In this document: piece by piece, positions 41,059-51,665 of the stretch
How the letters are laid out: every line of letters starts with the position of its first letter
Numbering within the stretch: the first letter of the stretch is position 1
DNA from: Eudoraea adriatica DSM 19308
GTDB taxonomy: Bacteria; Bacteroidota; Bacteroidia; Flavobacteriales; Flavobacteriaceae
NCBI RefSeq assembly: GCF_000382125.1
Contig: NZ_KB907547.1
Span: 372,001 to 436,000 of the forward strand
Direction of reading: 5' to 3'
DNA length: 64,000 bases
Notes under the pieces: model-generated
What the model was told of the DNA's origin: nothing
The model's input: only the letters and a program-made list of their open reading frames with translations
The model's database searches: none
Translations under genes and position numbers: made by a program

Positions 41059-42330
41059 TTAAACCACCTCATCCAATGCGCCTTCAATACTGTCATAAAT
41101 CTTAGATAACTGTGAATCTGAAATTATATATGGAGCCAAAATATAAATTGTATTTCCCAAAGGTCTCAAAAATACACCATGCTCCATAAAAAAGTTAAAC
41201 AGTCTGTTACGTAAGTTCCCATAGCGTTCCGTTTTAATATTCAAATCTAAAGCAAAGATTATTCCGCACTGACGAACTGCAGCCACCTTAGGGTGTTCCT
41301 TGATTCTCAATCCAAACTCTTTATGCGACTGTATAACTCGCCGAATATCACTTTGAATTTGTTCGGATTGCAGTAATTCCAGACCAGATAATGCAGCAAC
41401 ACATGCCAGTGGATTTGCTGTATAAGTATGTCCATGAAACAAACCTTTGGATATTTCATCACTGTAAAACGCATCAAAAACTTCCTGGGTGCAGGAAGTT
41501 ACTGCTAAAGGAAGTAATCCGGCTGAAAGGGCTTTTGACAGGCATATGATATCGGGTTTTACACGAATATGATCTGAGGCAAAATTTTTTCCTGTCTTGC
41601 CAAATCCGGTCATGACCTCATCTGCAATAAGAAGGACCTGATGTTTCTTAAGAAATTCAAGAATCGTATTCAAGCCATCGGCATCGTGCATCTTCATCGC
41701 TGCTGCCCCCTGTACCAGTGGCTCATAGATAAATCCGGCTATATTGTTCAGTTCTAACTCTGAATTAAGTCGTTGTAAAATATAACCAATATTGTCTTTT
41801 GTAGGTGTTGGAATTCGTTCTACTTCAATAAAATAATCTTCAAAGGGACCATTATATACTGAAAGCCCGGAGACAGACATGGCTCCAAAAGTATCACCGT
41901 GAAAGCCTTCCTCAAACGCCAGAAGCACTTTTCGCTTGTTGCCCTTATTGAAATGATATTGCAGGGCCATTTTAATACCGACTTCCGTAGCTGTAGAACC
42001 ATTGTCTGAAAAGAATATTTTCTGCTGCTCAGGTGGTAATATTTTTATTAATTCTTCTGATAACCTAATAGCAGGCTCATGGGTGAAACCGCTAAAAACT
42101 ACCTGGTCCAGCACCTCCATCTGACGTTGTACTTTTTCCAGGATATATTCATTGCAATGCCCATACATTGAAGTATACCAGGATGCAATTCCATCTATGT
42201 ATTCGCTTCCGTTCTCATCATAGAGAATAGCTCCTTTAGCCTTGATTATACCCATCATGTCAGGCTGAAGTTTATGCTGCGTCAGTGGGTGCCACAGATG
42301 CTTTTTATCTCTTTCCGTAAGGTCTTTCAA
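41059..42330 (-). CDS. bioA: Adenosylmethionine--8-amino-7-oxononanoate transaminase
   Basis: This 423-residue PLP enzyme makes 7,8-diaminopelargonate. It has KHLWHPLTQHKLQPD, GIASWYTSMYGHC, FSDNGSTATEVGIKMALQ, the cofactor Asp in LIADEVMTGFGKTG and the Schiff-base Lys in CLSKALSAGLLPL. The start is a TTG at 42330, giving MKDLTERDKKHLWHP. That TTG overlaps the stop of a 23-codon frame at 42327-42398 (TTGA), so translation is probably coupled. It is followed by the Coa1-like gene in the opposite direction. Confidence 0.95.
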   Translation of the reverse strand: MKDLTERDKKHLWHPLTQHKLQPDMMGIIKAKGAILYDENGSEYIDGIASWYTSMYGHCNEYILEKVQRQMEVLDQVVFSGFTHEPAIRLSEELIKILPPEQQKIFFSDNGSTATEVGIKMALQYHFNKGNKRKVLLAFEEGFHGDTFGAMSVSGLSVYNGPFEDYFIEVERIPTPTKDNIGYILQRLNSELELNNIAGFIYEPLVQGAAAMKMHDADGLNTILEFLKKHQVLLIADEVMTGFGKTGKNFASDHIRVKPDIICLSKALSAGLLPLAVTSCTQEVFDAFYSDEISKGLFHGHTYTANPLACVAALSGLELLQSEQIQSDIRRVIQSHKEFGLRIKEHPKVAAVRQCGIIFALDLNIKTERYGNLRNRLFNFFMEHGVFLRPLGNTIYILAPYIISDSQLSKIYDSIEGALDEVV

Positions 42331-42398
42331 TATTTCCGAATATAATTGTCAGCATCAATGTCCGACATTGGATTAGAATTTATTGCAATGGCTCTCAT
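42327..42398 (-). CDS. 23-codon frame between bioD and bioA
   Basis: Its ATG (42398-42396) overlaps the bioD stop as ATGA, and its stop TGA (42329-42327) overlaps the bioA start as TTGA. The product would begin MRAIAINSNPMSDID. No Shine-Dalgarno sequence is seen. It may be a real micro-protein, a device that couples translation from bioD to bioA, or a remnant of an older N-terminal part of bioA. None of these is proven; the double overlap is what makes it more than chance. Confidence 0.35.
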   Translation of the reverse strand: MRAIAINSNPMSDIDADNYIRKY

Positions 42399-43012
42399 AT
42401 ATTCTGAAGCATTGGATAGAATTTAGTTGCGTATTGTTTAATTAAAGATTTGTCAAAGCCGGGTTCTTCATTTATCCTGCCAATTACCTTAACTTCGGTC
42501 TTTTTCAAAATAATGTCTTCAGTGCTATGATGTTCATTTCCACTGAATATAACAGCTACCTTAAACCCTTTTTGCTTCAGGCTTTCAATAGTCAACAGTG
42601 TATGGTTAATACTTCCTAAATAATGTCTTGATACAACGATAATCAGATAATTACTTTTAATGATATCCAAAATTGTATCCTTTTCGTTTAAAGGCACTAA
42701 TAATCCCCCTGCTCCCTCGATTACCAGATGATTTGTGGTTTTAGGCTCTATAATTTGGTTAAGGTCGATCTCAATATTATCTATGTCCGCAGCAGCATGA
42801 GGGCTCATAGGAGTATTCAATTCGTAGCTGCTCTTGTGTATAACAGTTTTTTCATTGGAAACCAATTCAGCTACTTTATGACTATCTGAATTTGACAAGT
42901 CCCCGGCTTGCACAGGCTTCCAGTAATCCGCTTTCAGGGACTCTGTAATTATAGCCGCGGCAATTGTTTTACCAACATCGGTAGAGATCCCTGTTACAAA
43001 TATTCTTTTCAT
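42395..43012 (-). CDS. bioD: ATP-dependent dethiobiotin synthetase
   Basis: This 205-residue enzyme closes the ureido ring of dethiobiotin. The P-loop is VTGISTDVGKTIAAAI near the N-terminus; other blocks are DYWKPVQAGD, LNTPMSPHAAAD and LVIEGAGGLLVPLN. Length is normal. It lies between the DUF2007 gene (27 bases upstream) and bioA (separated by the 23-codon frame), and is the third gene of the bioF-DUF2007-bioD-bioA run. Confidence 0.95.
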   Translation of the reverse strand: MKRIFVTGISTDVGKTIAAAIITESLKADYWKPVQAGDLSNSDSHKVAELVSNEKTVIHKSSYELNTPMSPHAAADIDNIEIDLNQIIEPKTTNHLVIEGAGGLLVPLNEKDTILDIIKSNYLIIVVSRHYLGSINHTLLTIESLKQKGFKVAVIFSGNEHHSTEDIILKKTEVKVIGRINEEPGFDKSLIKQYATKFYPMLQNI

Positions 43013-43039
43013 ATTGAAGGGCTTGTAATCATGTCGCAG

Positions 43040-43393
43040 TTAAGGCATTTGTACTTTTTTTTCGAAAAAAGGAAAAAGCTTATGAATAAAACTCTTTCTG
43101 CTGTAATAAACTTCAGATCTTTGGGCTTTGCAATTTGGGCAAGTAACCAGGTTACCTTTATTGTCTAGTGCATAACTTCTAATTTCATTATAGATATTTA
43201 AAGCCATTTCTTTATCCCTGGAATAAACCTGCAACTTAACTCCTCCAATAGCGTGGCTTATTAAAGGATCTGTATTGATTGTATTTTCGTCCTTCAAAAA
43301 GACAGGAATTCCCTCGGACTCCAGTTTTCCTTTAATTATTTGTACATCCGCAGCATACTCAAATGCACCAAGGGTATAAAATTCCTGATCCAT
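43040..43393 (-). CDS. DUF2007-containing protein with a C-terminal CxxC motif
   Basis: This 117-residue protein has the putative signal transducing DUF2007 domain in residues about 5-75 (LGAFEYAADVQIIKGKLESEG and PVFLKDENTI), followed by a CPNC motif and a hydrophobic-basic tail (SFIHKLFPFFEKKVQMP). Only one CxxC is visible, so a complete zinc ribbon would need a second copy from a dimer. It begins two bases before the end of bioF on the same strand (stop of bioF at 43396), so it is tightly coupled. No role in biotin synthesis is established. Confidence 0.83.
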   Translation of the reverse strand: MDQEFYTLGAFEYAADVQIIKGKLESEGIPVFLKDENTINTDPLISHAIGGVKLQVYSRDKEMALNIYNEIRSYALDNKGNLVTCPNCKAQRSEVYYSRKSFIHKLFPFFEKKVQMP

Positions 43394-43395
43394 AG

Positions 43396-44562
43396 CTAAT
43401 TAATTTCTTGCGCCAATTGTTGTAATATAATACAAATATCCTTTTTTGAATTGAAGCTGTGTAAACAAAATCGCAATCGTTCCTCTCCTTCGGGCACGGT
43501 GGGAGAAAGAATTGGTCTAATATCAAATGAATTATTTTTAAAATTCTGTGCTACATCTTTTACTTCATTATTGCCTTTAATTATGCAGGAATGGATAGCT
43601 GAGCAACTGGGAATAAAAGAAGATGAAATCCCCAGACGTTCCTTCTCCTCATTAAAATATGCAATATTTTCATGAAGCAAATCTCTCTCTCTAAGTCCCT
43701 CGGGGCCCATCAAAAACTGATAAGCCGCCATTATAGTGGCCAGGGAGTGGGGCGGCAATCCGGTTGTATAAATAAAGCTTCTCGCAAAGTTTATCAAATA
43801 TTTATTTAGGCCTTCACTTCCCAAAATTGCCGCACCATGGCACCCCAGGGCCTTTCCAAATGTTATAATTCTCGCAAAAATACCTTCCTGCAGATCCAAT
43901 TCCGGCACAATTCCTCTGCCATTTGAACCAAATAAACCAACAGCATGGGCTTCATCAACAATGAGGTGGCATTTGTATTTCCTGCATAAATCCAAAATGG
44001 CCTTCAAATCCGGCGAATCTCCATCCATTGAAAAAACAGATTCCGTAACTATATAAATTTCGCTGTTCTTGTTCCTCTCGCCTTTATTAATCACCCGCAA
44101 AATTTGCGTGCACAAGTCTTCAGGATCGTTATGCCTAAACTTATAATTCCTGGCGTTACTCATTTTGATGCCATCTCTGATACTGGCATGAATATACTCG
44201 TCATATAGTATTATATCATCTCTTTGAGGTACAGATGAAAACAGTCCAATATTGGCATCATATCCGGAATTAAAAATTAATGCTGAATCTGCCTGATGGA
44301 ATTCCATTAGAAAATTTTCCAATTCAGAAAATAAAATGCCATTTCCGGTAAGTAATCTGGATCCCGTGGCACCATTATTTAAGATTTCTCTGTCTGAAAG
44401 AAGCCCTATGGCATTTTCAAAAACAATCCGGTTATTAGCAATACCGAGGTAGTCGTTGGATGAAAAATCAATTCCCTGAACCTCTTTTGCTAAGCTCCTC
44501 AAGGCATTCATTTTCTCTCTATCCACTAATCTTTTATGCAATTTATCCGGTAAGTGCCTCAT
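43396..44562 (-). CDS. bioF: 8-amino-7-oxononanoate synthase
   Basis: This 388-residue PLP enzyme condenses pimeloyl-thioester with alanine. It has IDFSSNDYLGIANN, NNGATGSRLLTGNG, the Asp and His in HLIVDEAHAVGLFG and the Schiff-base lysine in IITFGKALGCHGAAI. Length is normal. It is the first gene of the bioF-DUF2007-bioD-bioA run. A TACATTTG promoter element ends five bases above its ATG, so its mRNA may have almost no leader. Confidence 0.94.
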   Translation of the reverse strand: MRHLPDKLHKRLVDREKMNALRSLAKEVQGIDFSSNDYLGIANNRIVFENAIGLLSDREILNNGATGSRLLTGNGILFSELENFLMEFHQADSALIFNSGYDANIGLFSSVPQRDDIILYDEYIHASIRDGIKMSNARNYKFRHNDPEDLCTQILRVINKGERNKNSEIYIVTESVFSMDGDSPDLKAILDLCRKYKCHLIVDEAHAVGLFGSNGRGIVPELDLQEGIFARIITFGKALGCHGAAILGSEGLNKYLINFARSFIYTTGLPPHSLATIMAAYQFLMGPEGLRERDLLHENIAYFNEEKERLGISSSFIPSCSAIHSCIIKGNNEVKDVAQNFKNNSFDIRPILSPTVPEGEERLRFCLHSFNSKKDICIILQQLAQEIN

Positions 44563-44566
44563 TTCA

Positions 44567-44574
44567 CAAATGTA
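44567..44574 (-). promoter_or_regulatory. -7 promoter element of bioF
   Basis: The minus strand reads TACATTTG, a full match to TAnnTTTG, directly before the bioF start at 44562. The -33 position reads TACT, a poor match. Low to moderate certainty. Confidence 0.4.
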
Positions 44575-44622
44575 GTATTTCCTACTTTTAAATAGTATAT
44601 TGAATCACAGAAACTCCAGGTA

Positions 44623-45156
44623 ATGGCTATTGAAATTAAGCAGGTACAAAACAATTTGGAATTGAAACAAATTCTTGCTTTGCAGCGAGATAATCTTCCA
44701 AACGCATTGTTAAAGAAAGAAATGCAAAAGGAAGGTTTTGTAACTATAGCGCATACCTTTGATCTGCTAAATGATATGAATAAAGTATGCCCTCATATTA
44801 TTGCCAAGGAAAATGACATGGTAGTAGGGTATGTCTTGTGTATGCATCCTAAATTTGGCAATAAAATAGATATTCTAAAACCTATGTTTAAGGAAATTGA
44901 TGCTGTATTATCCGGGGATGAAAAATACATGGTAATGGGGCAGGTTTGTATTGATAAAGCATATCGAAAAATTGGGTTGTTCCATAAACTTTACAAGAAA
45001 ATGCAGGATATTACTAAGCCAGATTTCAACTGTATTATTACCGAAGTGGATGCGTCAAACAAGCGGTCACTTAATGCACACCTGGCAATTGGTTTTGTAG
45101 AGCTCAAGATTTATAGCTCCTACGGACGTAAATGGCATTTGATAGCTCTCAAATAA
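44623..45156 (+). CDS. GNAT family N-acetyltransferase
   Basis: This 177-residue protein shows the GNAT core: YVLCMHPKFGNK (strand before the CoA loop), VMGQVCIDKAYRKIGLFHKLY (motif A; the usual Q/R-x-x-G-x-G/A is present as R-K-I-G-L) and CIITEVDASNKRSLNAHLAIGF (motif B). The acceptor cannot be read from sequence. It is divergent from bioF by 60 bases and is closed by a terminator shared with atpC. Confidence 0.87.
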   Translation: MAIEIKQVQNNLELKQILALQRDNLPNALLKKEMQKEGFVTIAHTFDLLNDMNKVCPHIIAKENDMVVGYVLCMHPKFGNKIDILKPMFKEIDAVLSGDEKYMVMGQVCIDKAYRKIGLFHKLYKKMQDITKPDFNCIITEVDASNKRSLNAHLAIGFVELKIYSSYGRKWHLIALK

Positions 45157-45191
45157 AAAAGGGTCCATACAACCAGTATGAACCCTTTTTT
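45155..45191. terminator. Bidirectional terminator between the GNAT gene and atpC
   Basis: AAAAAAGGGT-C-CATAC (45155-45170) pairs with GTATG-A-ACCCTTTTTT (45176-45191) with one mismatch and a five-base loop, flanked by an A-run and a T-run. Confidence 0.85.
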
Positions 45192-45207
45192 ATATTTTCT
45201 GAATATA

Positions 45208-45486
45208 TTAATCGGCCAGAACTATTAATTTATTATCATTTAATTCTATTGTGCCACTATTAATATGAAGGATAGTTTTCCCATTTGAATCGTTGGTAAA
45301 CCTATCTCTATATTCTTCATCGATCTGAATATCTCCCTGAATCTTAACTTCACCTTCCTGCAATATGGAAACTATTGGTGCATGGTTTGTAAGCATCTGA
45401 AATTCGCCATTTACGCCGGGCACAGTTACAGAAGTTACTTCTCCTGTAAATAAAACAGCTTCTGGTGATACGATTTCTAAGTACAT
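45208..45486 (-). CDS. atpC: ATP synthase F1 subunit epsilon
   Basis: This 92-residue protein has the beta-sandwich N-terminal domain of epsilon (MYLEIVSPEAVLFTGEVTSV, VPGVNGEFQMLTNHAPIVS). The C-terminal two-helix inhibitory domain of E. coli epsilon (139 residues) is absent, as in other Bacteroidota, so the subunit is the short form. It follows atpD by 16 bases. The rest of the F1Fo genes are not in the window. Confidence 0.93.
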   Translation of the reverse strand: MYLEIVSPEAVLFTGEVTSVTVPGVNGEFQMLTNHAPIVSILQEGEVKIQGDIQIDEEYRDRFTNDSNGKTILHINSGTIELNDNKLIVLAD

Positions 45487-45502
45487 AGTTTAAATATTAT
45501 TT

Positions 45503-47014
<1,512 letters not shown>

Positions 47015-47093
47015 TCAAGTATTTTTATTTAAAATTTAAAGCGATTTAAAAGTAACTTAAATCAATATATAAATTGATTGTTTTTTCAGGCTG

Positions 47094-47124
47094 CAAAGAT
47101 ATGTTTTTCTAACTTAAATGGAAA
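47094..47124 (-). promoter_or_regulatory. Promoter of atpD-atpC
   Basis: On the minus strand TTTC (47124-47121), a 19-base spacer and TATCTTTG (47101-47094). The -7 is a full match and the -33 matches three of four bases. The leader to the atpD ATG is about 75 bases. Confidence 0.62.
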
Positions 47125-47150
47125 TTGTTTTACCTTATTTTAAAGGCAAT

Positions 47151-47180
47151 AAAAAAGCGCCTCTTATAAAGCGCTTTTTT
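47151..47180 (-). terminator. Terminator of the receptor/GDSL lipoprotein operon
   Basis: AAAAAAGCGC (47151-47160) pairs with GCGCTTTTTT (47171-47180) around a ten-base loop, 19 bases after the stop of the GDSL lipoprotein gene. The A-run and T-run make it work on the minus strand. Confidence 0.82.
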
Positions 47181-47198
47181 AAGTGAAATTTATTGTTC

Positions 47199-48734
47199 TT
47201 ACTGCAAGGCAGGGGAATAATTTGTTGGATAGTTTCCCAGATCAACCAGATTTCCTGATGCTTCAAAATTTGAACCATAAGTAGCATCAATGGCTTTCAT
47301 AAATTCATTGGCAATTAATGCATAGCCTCTGGCTGTAAAATGGACACCATCCAACGAAAATGCTCCGCCTGTAACTAAGTCGGAGGTTAACGTAAAATTA
47401 CCGCTAGTAAGACCGCCATTTGTCAATTGGCCTAATAAGGCATCGGCATCTACAAAAGCAAGGCCTGCCGCACTTGCCGTACTCGAAATAGTGGCGTTAA
47501 AAGCTGTTGTGGCGTCGGTGATTTCCTTTTGTTCACTAGGCAAAAGCACCCATTTATCTTCCAATGGAATGGCTACCCCATTTACGGAAAGGGGATTGTT
47601 TGGATCTGCAAGGGTACCGATAAAATTCGAGGCTGGTAGCACGATCAAATCTTCTGCCGTAGCCTGTCGAATTTGAGGTAGCCCGGCAAATGCCGGATTA
47701 ATAGCTCCCAAATCTGTTAAACTCTCATCTTCAATTACCACTGCATTAGTAGCACTTGCCTCAAAACTAATAAGCCTGGCATTTGCCTCTTCCTCAGTAA
47801 AAAGTCCGGTGCCTGCTAAAGCGGCTAAAGCAGCCTGTATTCCTCCGTTATAAGCTGCATAGGCCTGGTTTACAGCAGCTGCTGTCCCAGCATTCAGAGG
47901 TACCGGGTTATGTGGTACTGTAGTTAAATACGGTATGGTAGTCACATCGGGAATATTGGCCACAACACCTCCCGCACCGGAGGCGGTAAGTGTAGCTATC
48001 AAAGCTCCATAAGTTTGGTCAAAACCCACTCCCGGTGGTCCGGCTGAGGGAGTAATAGGGTCGGTTCCATCTCCGCCGGATATTGCATAACCCAGGACAT
48101 CAAAATTTCCTATCCACAAGGAAAAGAATGATGGGCTTTGGGCTACTGCCAATTGCAAAACGCTGGCATCAGGGGTTGACCCCGTCATTCTAACAAAATA
48201 AGGATTGGCCAGTCCCAGCAATACATTCCCCAAATTACCATAACCCGGGGCCAGGAGATGAAAACTTTTTGCTCCGGGTACTCCCAAATTGCCGAACGGG
48301 CCTGTGGGATTGTTAAGAGCTATATCGGTAGTCACTGTCACAGGTCCTACCACAGATTCTAGTGGAACCGGGCCGGCTCCTCCAAAAACAAGTCTTGGAT
48401 CAAACCCGGGAATCCGATTGCCTGCCAGGGCTAAACCACCAAGATTATCATTGGTCAGTGGTTGTGTAAAACTACCTCCGGCAACTAGTTCAAATTGTTG
48501 TGCTAATATATTGGGAAATGAAAAAGTCTGGCTTGCACTAAATAGGGCATTATCTGTAAATCCCGCTGTGAAAGAGCTTCCCAAAGCAACAAAGTTAGAA
48601 AAATCTGCAGATCCCGGAGCTACAGGAGGCAACTCTACTTCAGGTTCTGTCATTTCAAAATCTTCCTTATCATTGCAAGCCGAAAATCCTATAAGGCATG
48701 CCAATATCCAGATATATTTTATTTTCATATTCAT
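47199..48734 (-). CDS. SGNH/GDSL-like lipoprotein hydrolase
   Basis: This 511-residue lipoprotein has a lipobox (LIGFSAC, near Cys20) and the SGNH blocks: FVALGSSFTAGFTD near residue 50, with the nucleophile Ser in a GSS context rather than GDS, and the C-terminal SLDGVHFTARGYALIANEF with the catalytic Asp-x-x-His. Block III is plausibly in SLWIGNFDVLGYA (the G-x-N motif). The middle is expanded by low-complexity Gly/Ala/Pro segments. It directly follows a TonB receptor gene (4-base gap), so it acts as that receptor's surface partner, probably on an esterified ligand. The substrate is unknown. Confidence 0.88.
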   Translation of the reverse strand: MNMKIKYIWILACLIGFSACNDKEDFEMTEPEVELPPVAPGSADFSNFVALGSSFTAGFTDNALFSASQTFSFPNILAQQFELVAGGSFTQPLTNDNLGGLALAGNRIPGFDPRLVFGGAGPVPLESVVGPVTVTTDIALNNPTGPFGNLGVPGAKSFHLLAPGYGNLGNVLLGLANPYFVRMTGSTPDASVLQLAVAQSPSFFSLWIGNFDVLGYAISGGDGTDPITPSAGPPGVGFDQTYGALIATLTASGAGGVVANIPDVTTIPYLTTVPHNPVPLNAGTAAAVNQAYAAYNGGIQAALAALAGTGLFTEEEANARLISFEASATNAVVIEDESLTDLGAINPAFAGLPQIRQATAEDLIVLPASNFIGTLADPNNPLSVNGVAIPLEDKWVLLPSEQKEITDATTAFNATISSTASAAGLAFVDADALLGQLTNGGLTSGNFTLTSDLVTGGAFSLDGVHFTARGYALIANEFMKAIDATYGSNFEASGNLVDLGNYPTNYSPALQ

Positions 48735-48738
48735 TGTA

Positions 48739-51525
48739 TTATAAAGTGTTAATTGACCAAGACACGTAGTATATGGAGCCTATAAAACCAGTACCAAAAG
48801 CAGTGAAATACTCTTTTCCAAGAATATTGTTACCTCCCACCTTAAAAGTTGATTTTATGCTCGGCACCCTATAATTAAACTGAGCATCAAGGACATGGAA
48901 TTCCGGAACAACCCCGTTTCCAAAAGTAGCCTCCCAGAAATAGTCATCACTGAATCTGTACGCTATATTAAATCCGAAATTTTCAAAAAGATCAGTATTT
49001 CCAAAAGATGCTTTGAATTTGTGCTCCGGGGTGTTGAAATTAGACATAAAGTCGGGGTTTGCTTCCTGATCAAAGTCCTGCCTTGTAAAAGTATAGCTTC
49101 CTCCCAGATCATAATTTCCCAATATTTTAAGAGATAATCCCAATGATGCCCCATAAGAGCTGATATCCACATCAGAATTTGTATATGCGCCCCAGATTTG
49201 TCTGTCCCCATTCGCTATTGCTGCTACTGAAAGTGAACCATCGCCAACGGTACCATAATAAGGAGCGATAACAGTCTCCTGAGAAATGAAATCCTTATAT
49301 CTGTTGTAATAGGTACTGAAATCTATAACTAAATTTTCTAGTTTCCCCCTATAGCCTATCTCAAAGGAAGTTACCTGTTCCGGCTTTACAAGCTCAGGAT
49401 TGGCTATTCTCAAATCAGCGGGGTTGCCAGTTTCAGCAAAGGTAAGCACGGAACTTGAGGAATAGGAATTGTTATACGCAACTGCTCCTGTCTGGGTTAT
49501 AGTAGACGGCTGGCCCAAATCCTGTCCGCTACCACTAACATCAAAGTCTCTGGAATACCTGCCCAGGTTATCCGGAGCAGAACCTATTAAAATTGCCCTT
49601 CCGGCATCTAAACCTATAAATAAATCCTGTGTTGTAGGATTCCTAAAACCGGTTTGTACTGAGGCCCTTACATTGTGCTCCCTATTAATCGTAAGTCCGG
49701 CAGATAATCTTGGTGAGAAGAACCCGTCAAAAAACTCTGATTTATCATATCGAATAGACCCTGTAAGTTTAAGGTTCATACTTTCATTGAATTCTAAATT
49801 CTTTTGGATCTGGGTATAGATACCAAATTCAGAATAATTTATTGGGGCATCAAAGTCGGTGTAAATGGTCCCGGAAGAATTTAAACTGTATTGTCTGAAA
49901 GAACCTCCAACCTGAATATCGGCAAAATCAATTAAATGGCTAAAATTGTAATTTGCATCGGAATGATAGTATTTGGATGCATCCTTAAATTGGGAACCTG
50001 AATTAAGATCAGGATTCTTAATTACATTATCGAAAGCATTCTGAAATTCCGGTGAACCGGGAAGAAAACGACCAGATTCTGCCTGTTCTCTGGCTGCAGC
50101 ATGCGCTTGTGCATCCGTAGCTCCTCCTAAGGTAGCCTGAACGTAGGTTCCTGTATATTCTCCAAACCATGTCTGGTCATCCTTCCATCTTCTATTAATA
50201 TTAATCCCCGTAAAAACCATGTCATAGGAATCCCCGGCTTTATCTGCAACCAAATATCCCCTCAGGAAAAAATTGTCATTCCTGATTTCTAATTTATGTT
50301 GTTCCTGAAAAAAGCCATTAATATTGTAGCGGTTGGTTCCCTGGTAAATCGTTGAACCTGTGCCCACTTTGCCTACATAGGATAATTCAAGACTATTTCC
50401 ATCTATTGGCCTGTAAAACAAACCCCAATCCGCTTTGATACTTTCAGCATTATAGTTGGTAAGGTCTCTTTCATTGTATCCTGTTCTACTTACATCCACT
50501 GCCGGAACCAGTGCATTGGCTCCATCGGGAAGTATACCAAGGCCCTCCAGGGTAACCGCTACACTTTTAATATTTGCTGAAACCTCGTCTCCGTATACGT
50601 TTATTCCATCATAATCCAGATCTGCCCTGGTGCGGGTTGGGTCAAACTTATCCACTTCGCTGGTTGCAGCCCAATCTGTTCCTTTCAGGTAGCCAAAGTT
50701 GACCTTGGCTGCAAATTTATCCGAGAACTTATACGCTGCCCTTATACCAAAATCTGTATAACTATTGTCCCCGGCAGCTTCCTGAGAGGTAATCCCCTGC
50801 TTTACAGAAACACTAATTCCCTGGTAATCAAAAGGACTTTTACTACGCATAAATAGTATCCCATTAAAGGCATTTGCACCATATAAAGCGGAAGACGCTC
50901 CCGGCAACAATTCAACACTTTGTACATCAGGTTCAATTAAACCAACTAAGTTGCCGATTGGAAAGTTCAGAGCAGGGGTTGAATTATCCATCCCATCCAC
51001 CAACTGCATAAAACGTGTATTGGCAAAGGTGGCAAAACCACGTGTATTAATCGATTTAAAAGTTAAACTGTTCGTATTTATATCAACTCCTTTTAAATTT
51101 TCCAAACCGCCATAAAAATCTGCTGCAGTTGTATTTTTTATTGCCTCTAGGCCCAGGCGTTCTACAGTAACGGGGGATTCAAATATCCGTTCCGGTGTTC
51201 TGGAAGCCGAGATCACTACTTCGTCTAAAAACGTTTGTGCCTCGCCAAGGATAACAGAAATGGTCTGATTGTTCGTGGTAACCTCCGCAGTTGCCTCGGA
51301 ATACCCAATACTCGTTATCCTTAATTGAAAGGGGGGTACTTCAGAAGTTTCCAGAACAAAATTACCATCAAAATCGGAGGTTGTTCCTATGGCTTTCCCA
51401 ACTATAACAACATTGGCGCCGGGAACGGGTTGTCCATTTTCATCCGCTACATTGCCATTCACGATTGTCTGTGAATAAGCTCCCATACCCAACATCAGTA
51501 GGGAAAAAAGAAAGATTCTTCTCAT
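48739..51525 (-). CDS. TonB-dependent receptor with an N-terminal carboxypeptidase-like domain
   Basis: This 928-residue outer membrane receptor has a signal peptide (about residues 1-18), a carboxypeptidase-regulatory-like/CarboxypepD_reg domain (about 20-95, TIVNGNVADENGQPVPGANV and GKAIGTTSDFDGNFVLET), a plug (about 110-225) and a long barrel to the C-terminus. There is no SusD partner; instead a GDSL-type lipoprotein gene follows at 4 bases, a pairing seen in other Bacteroidota. The two likely take up a common ligand such as an acylated or esterified molecule. The next upstream gene, glmS, is in the same direction but has its own terminator. Confidence 0.92.
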   Translation of the reverse strand: MRRIFLFSLLMLGMGAYSQTIVNGNVADENGQPVPGANVVIVGKAIGTTSDFDGNFVLETSEVPPFQLRITSIGYSEATAEVTTNNQTISVILGEAQTFLDEVVISASRTPERIFESPVTVERLGLEAIKNTTAADFYGGLENLKGVDINTNSLTFKSINTRGFATFANTRFMQLVDGMDNSTPALNFPIGNLVGLIEPDVQSVELLPGASSALYGANAFNGILFMRSKSPFDYQGISVSVKQGITSQEAAGDNSYTDFGIRAAYKFSDKFAAKVNFGYLKGTDWAATSEVDKFDPTRTRADLDYDGINVYGDEVSANIKSVAVTLEGLGILPDGANALVPAVDVSRTGYNERDLTNYNAESIKADWGLFYRPIDGNSLELSYVGKVGTGSTIYQGTNRYNINGFFQEQHKLEIRNDNFFLRGYLVADKAGDSYDMVFTGININRRWKDDQTWFGEYTGTYVQATLGGATDAQAHAAAREQAESGRFLPGSPEFQNAFDNVIKNPDLNSGSQFKDASKYYHSDANYNFSHLIDFADIQVGGSFRQYSLNSSGTIYTDFDAPINYSEFGIYTQIQKNLEFNESMNLKLTGSIRYDKSEFFDGFFSPRLSAGLTINREHNVRASVQTGFRNPTTQDLFIGLDAGRAILIGSAPDNLGRYSRDFDVSGSGQDLGQPSTITQTGAVAYNNSYSSSSVLTFAETGNPADLRIANPELVKPEQVTSFEIGYRGKLENLVIDFSTYYNRYKDFISQETVIAPYYGTVGDGSLSVAAIANGDRQIWGAYTNSDVDISSYGASLGLSLKILGNYDLGGSYTFTRQDFDQEANPDFMSNFNTPEHKFKASFGNTDLFENFGFNIAYRFSDDYFWEATFGNGVVPEFHVLDAQFNYRVPSIKSTFKVGGNNILGKEYFTAFGTGFIGSIYYVSWSINTL

Positions 51526-51665
51526 GTTAATTTTGAGTTAAATTAGTATAAGTCCAAGATACAGATTTTTTTAAATTGAAAATATATAAACTAAAAAAAC
51601 TATCTGTAAATAGTAGTAATTTAGCAATATAAGCCTGCTTTTAATGGTAAATTCATAATTTCAAT

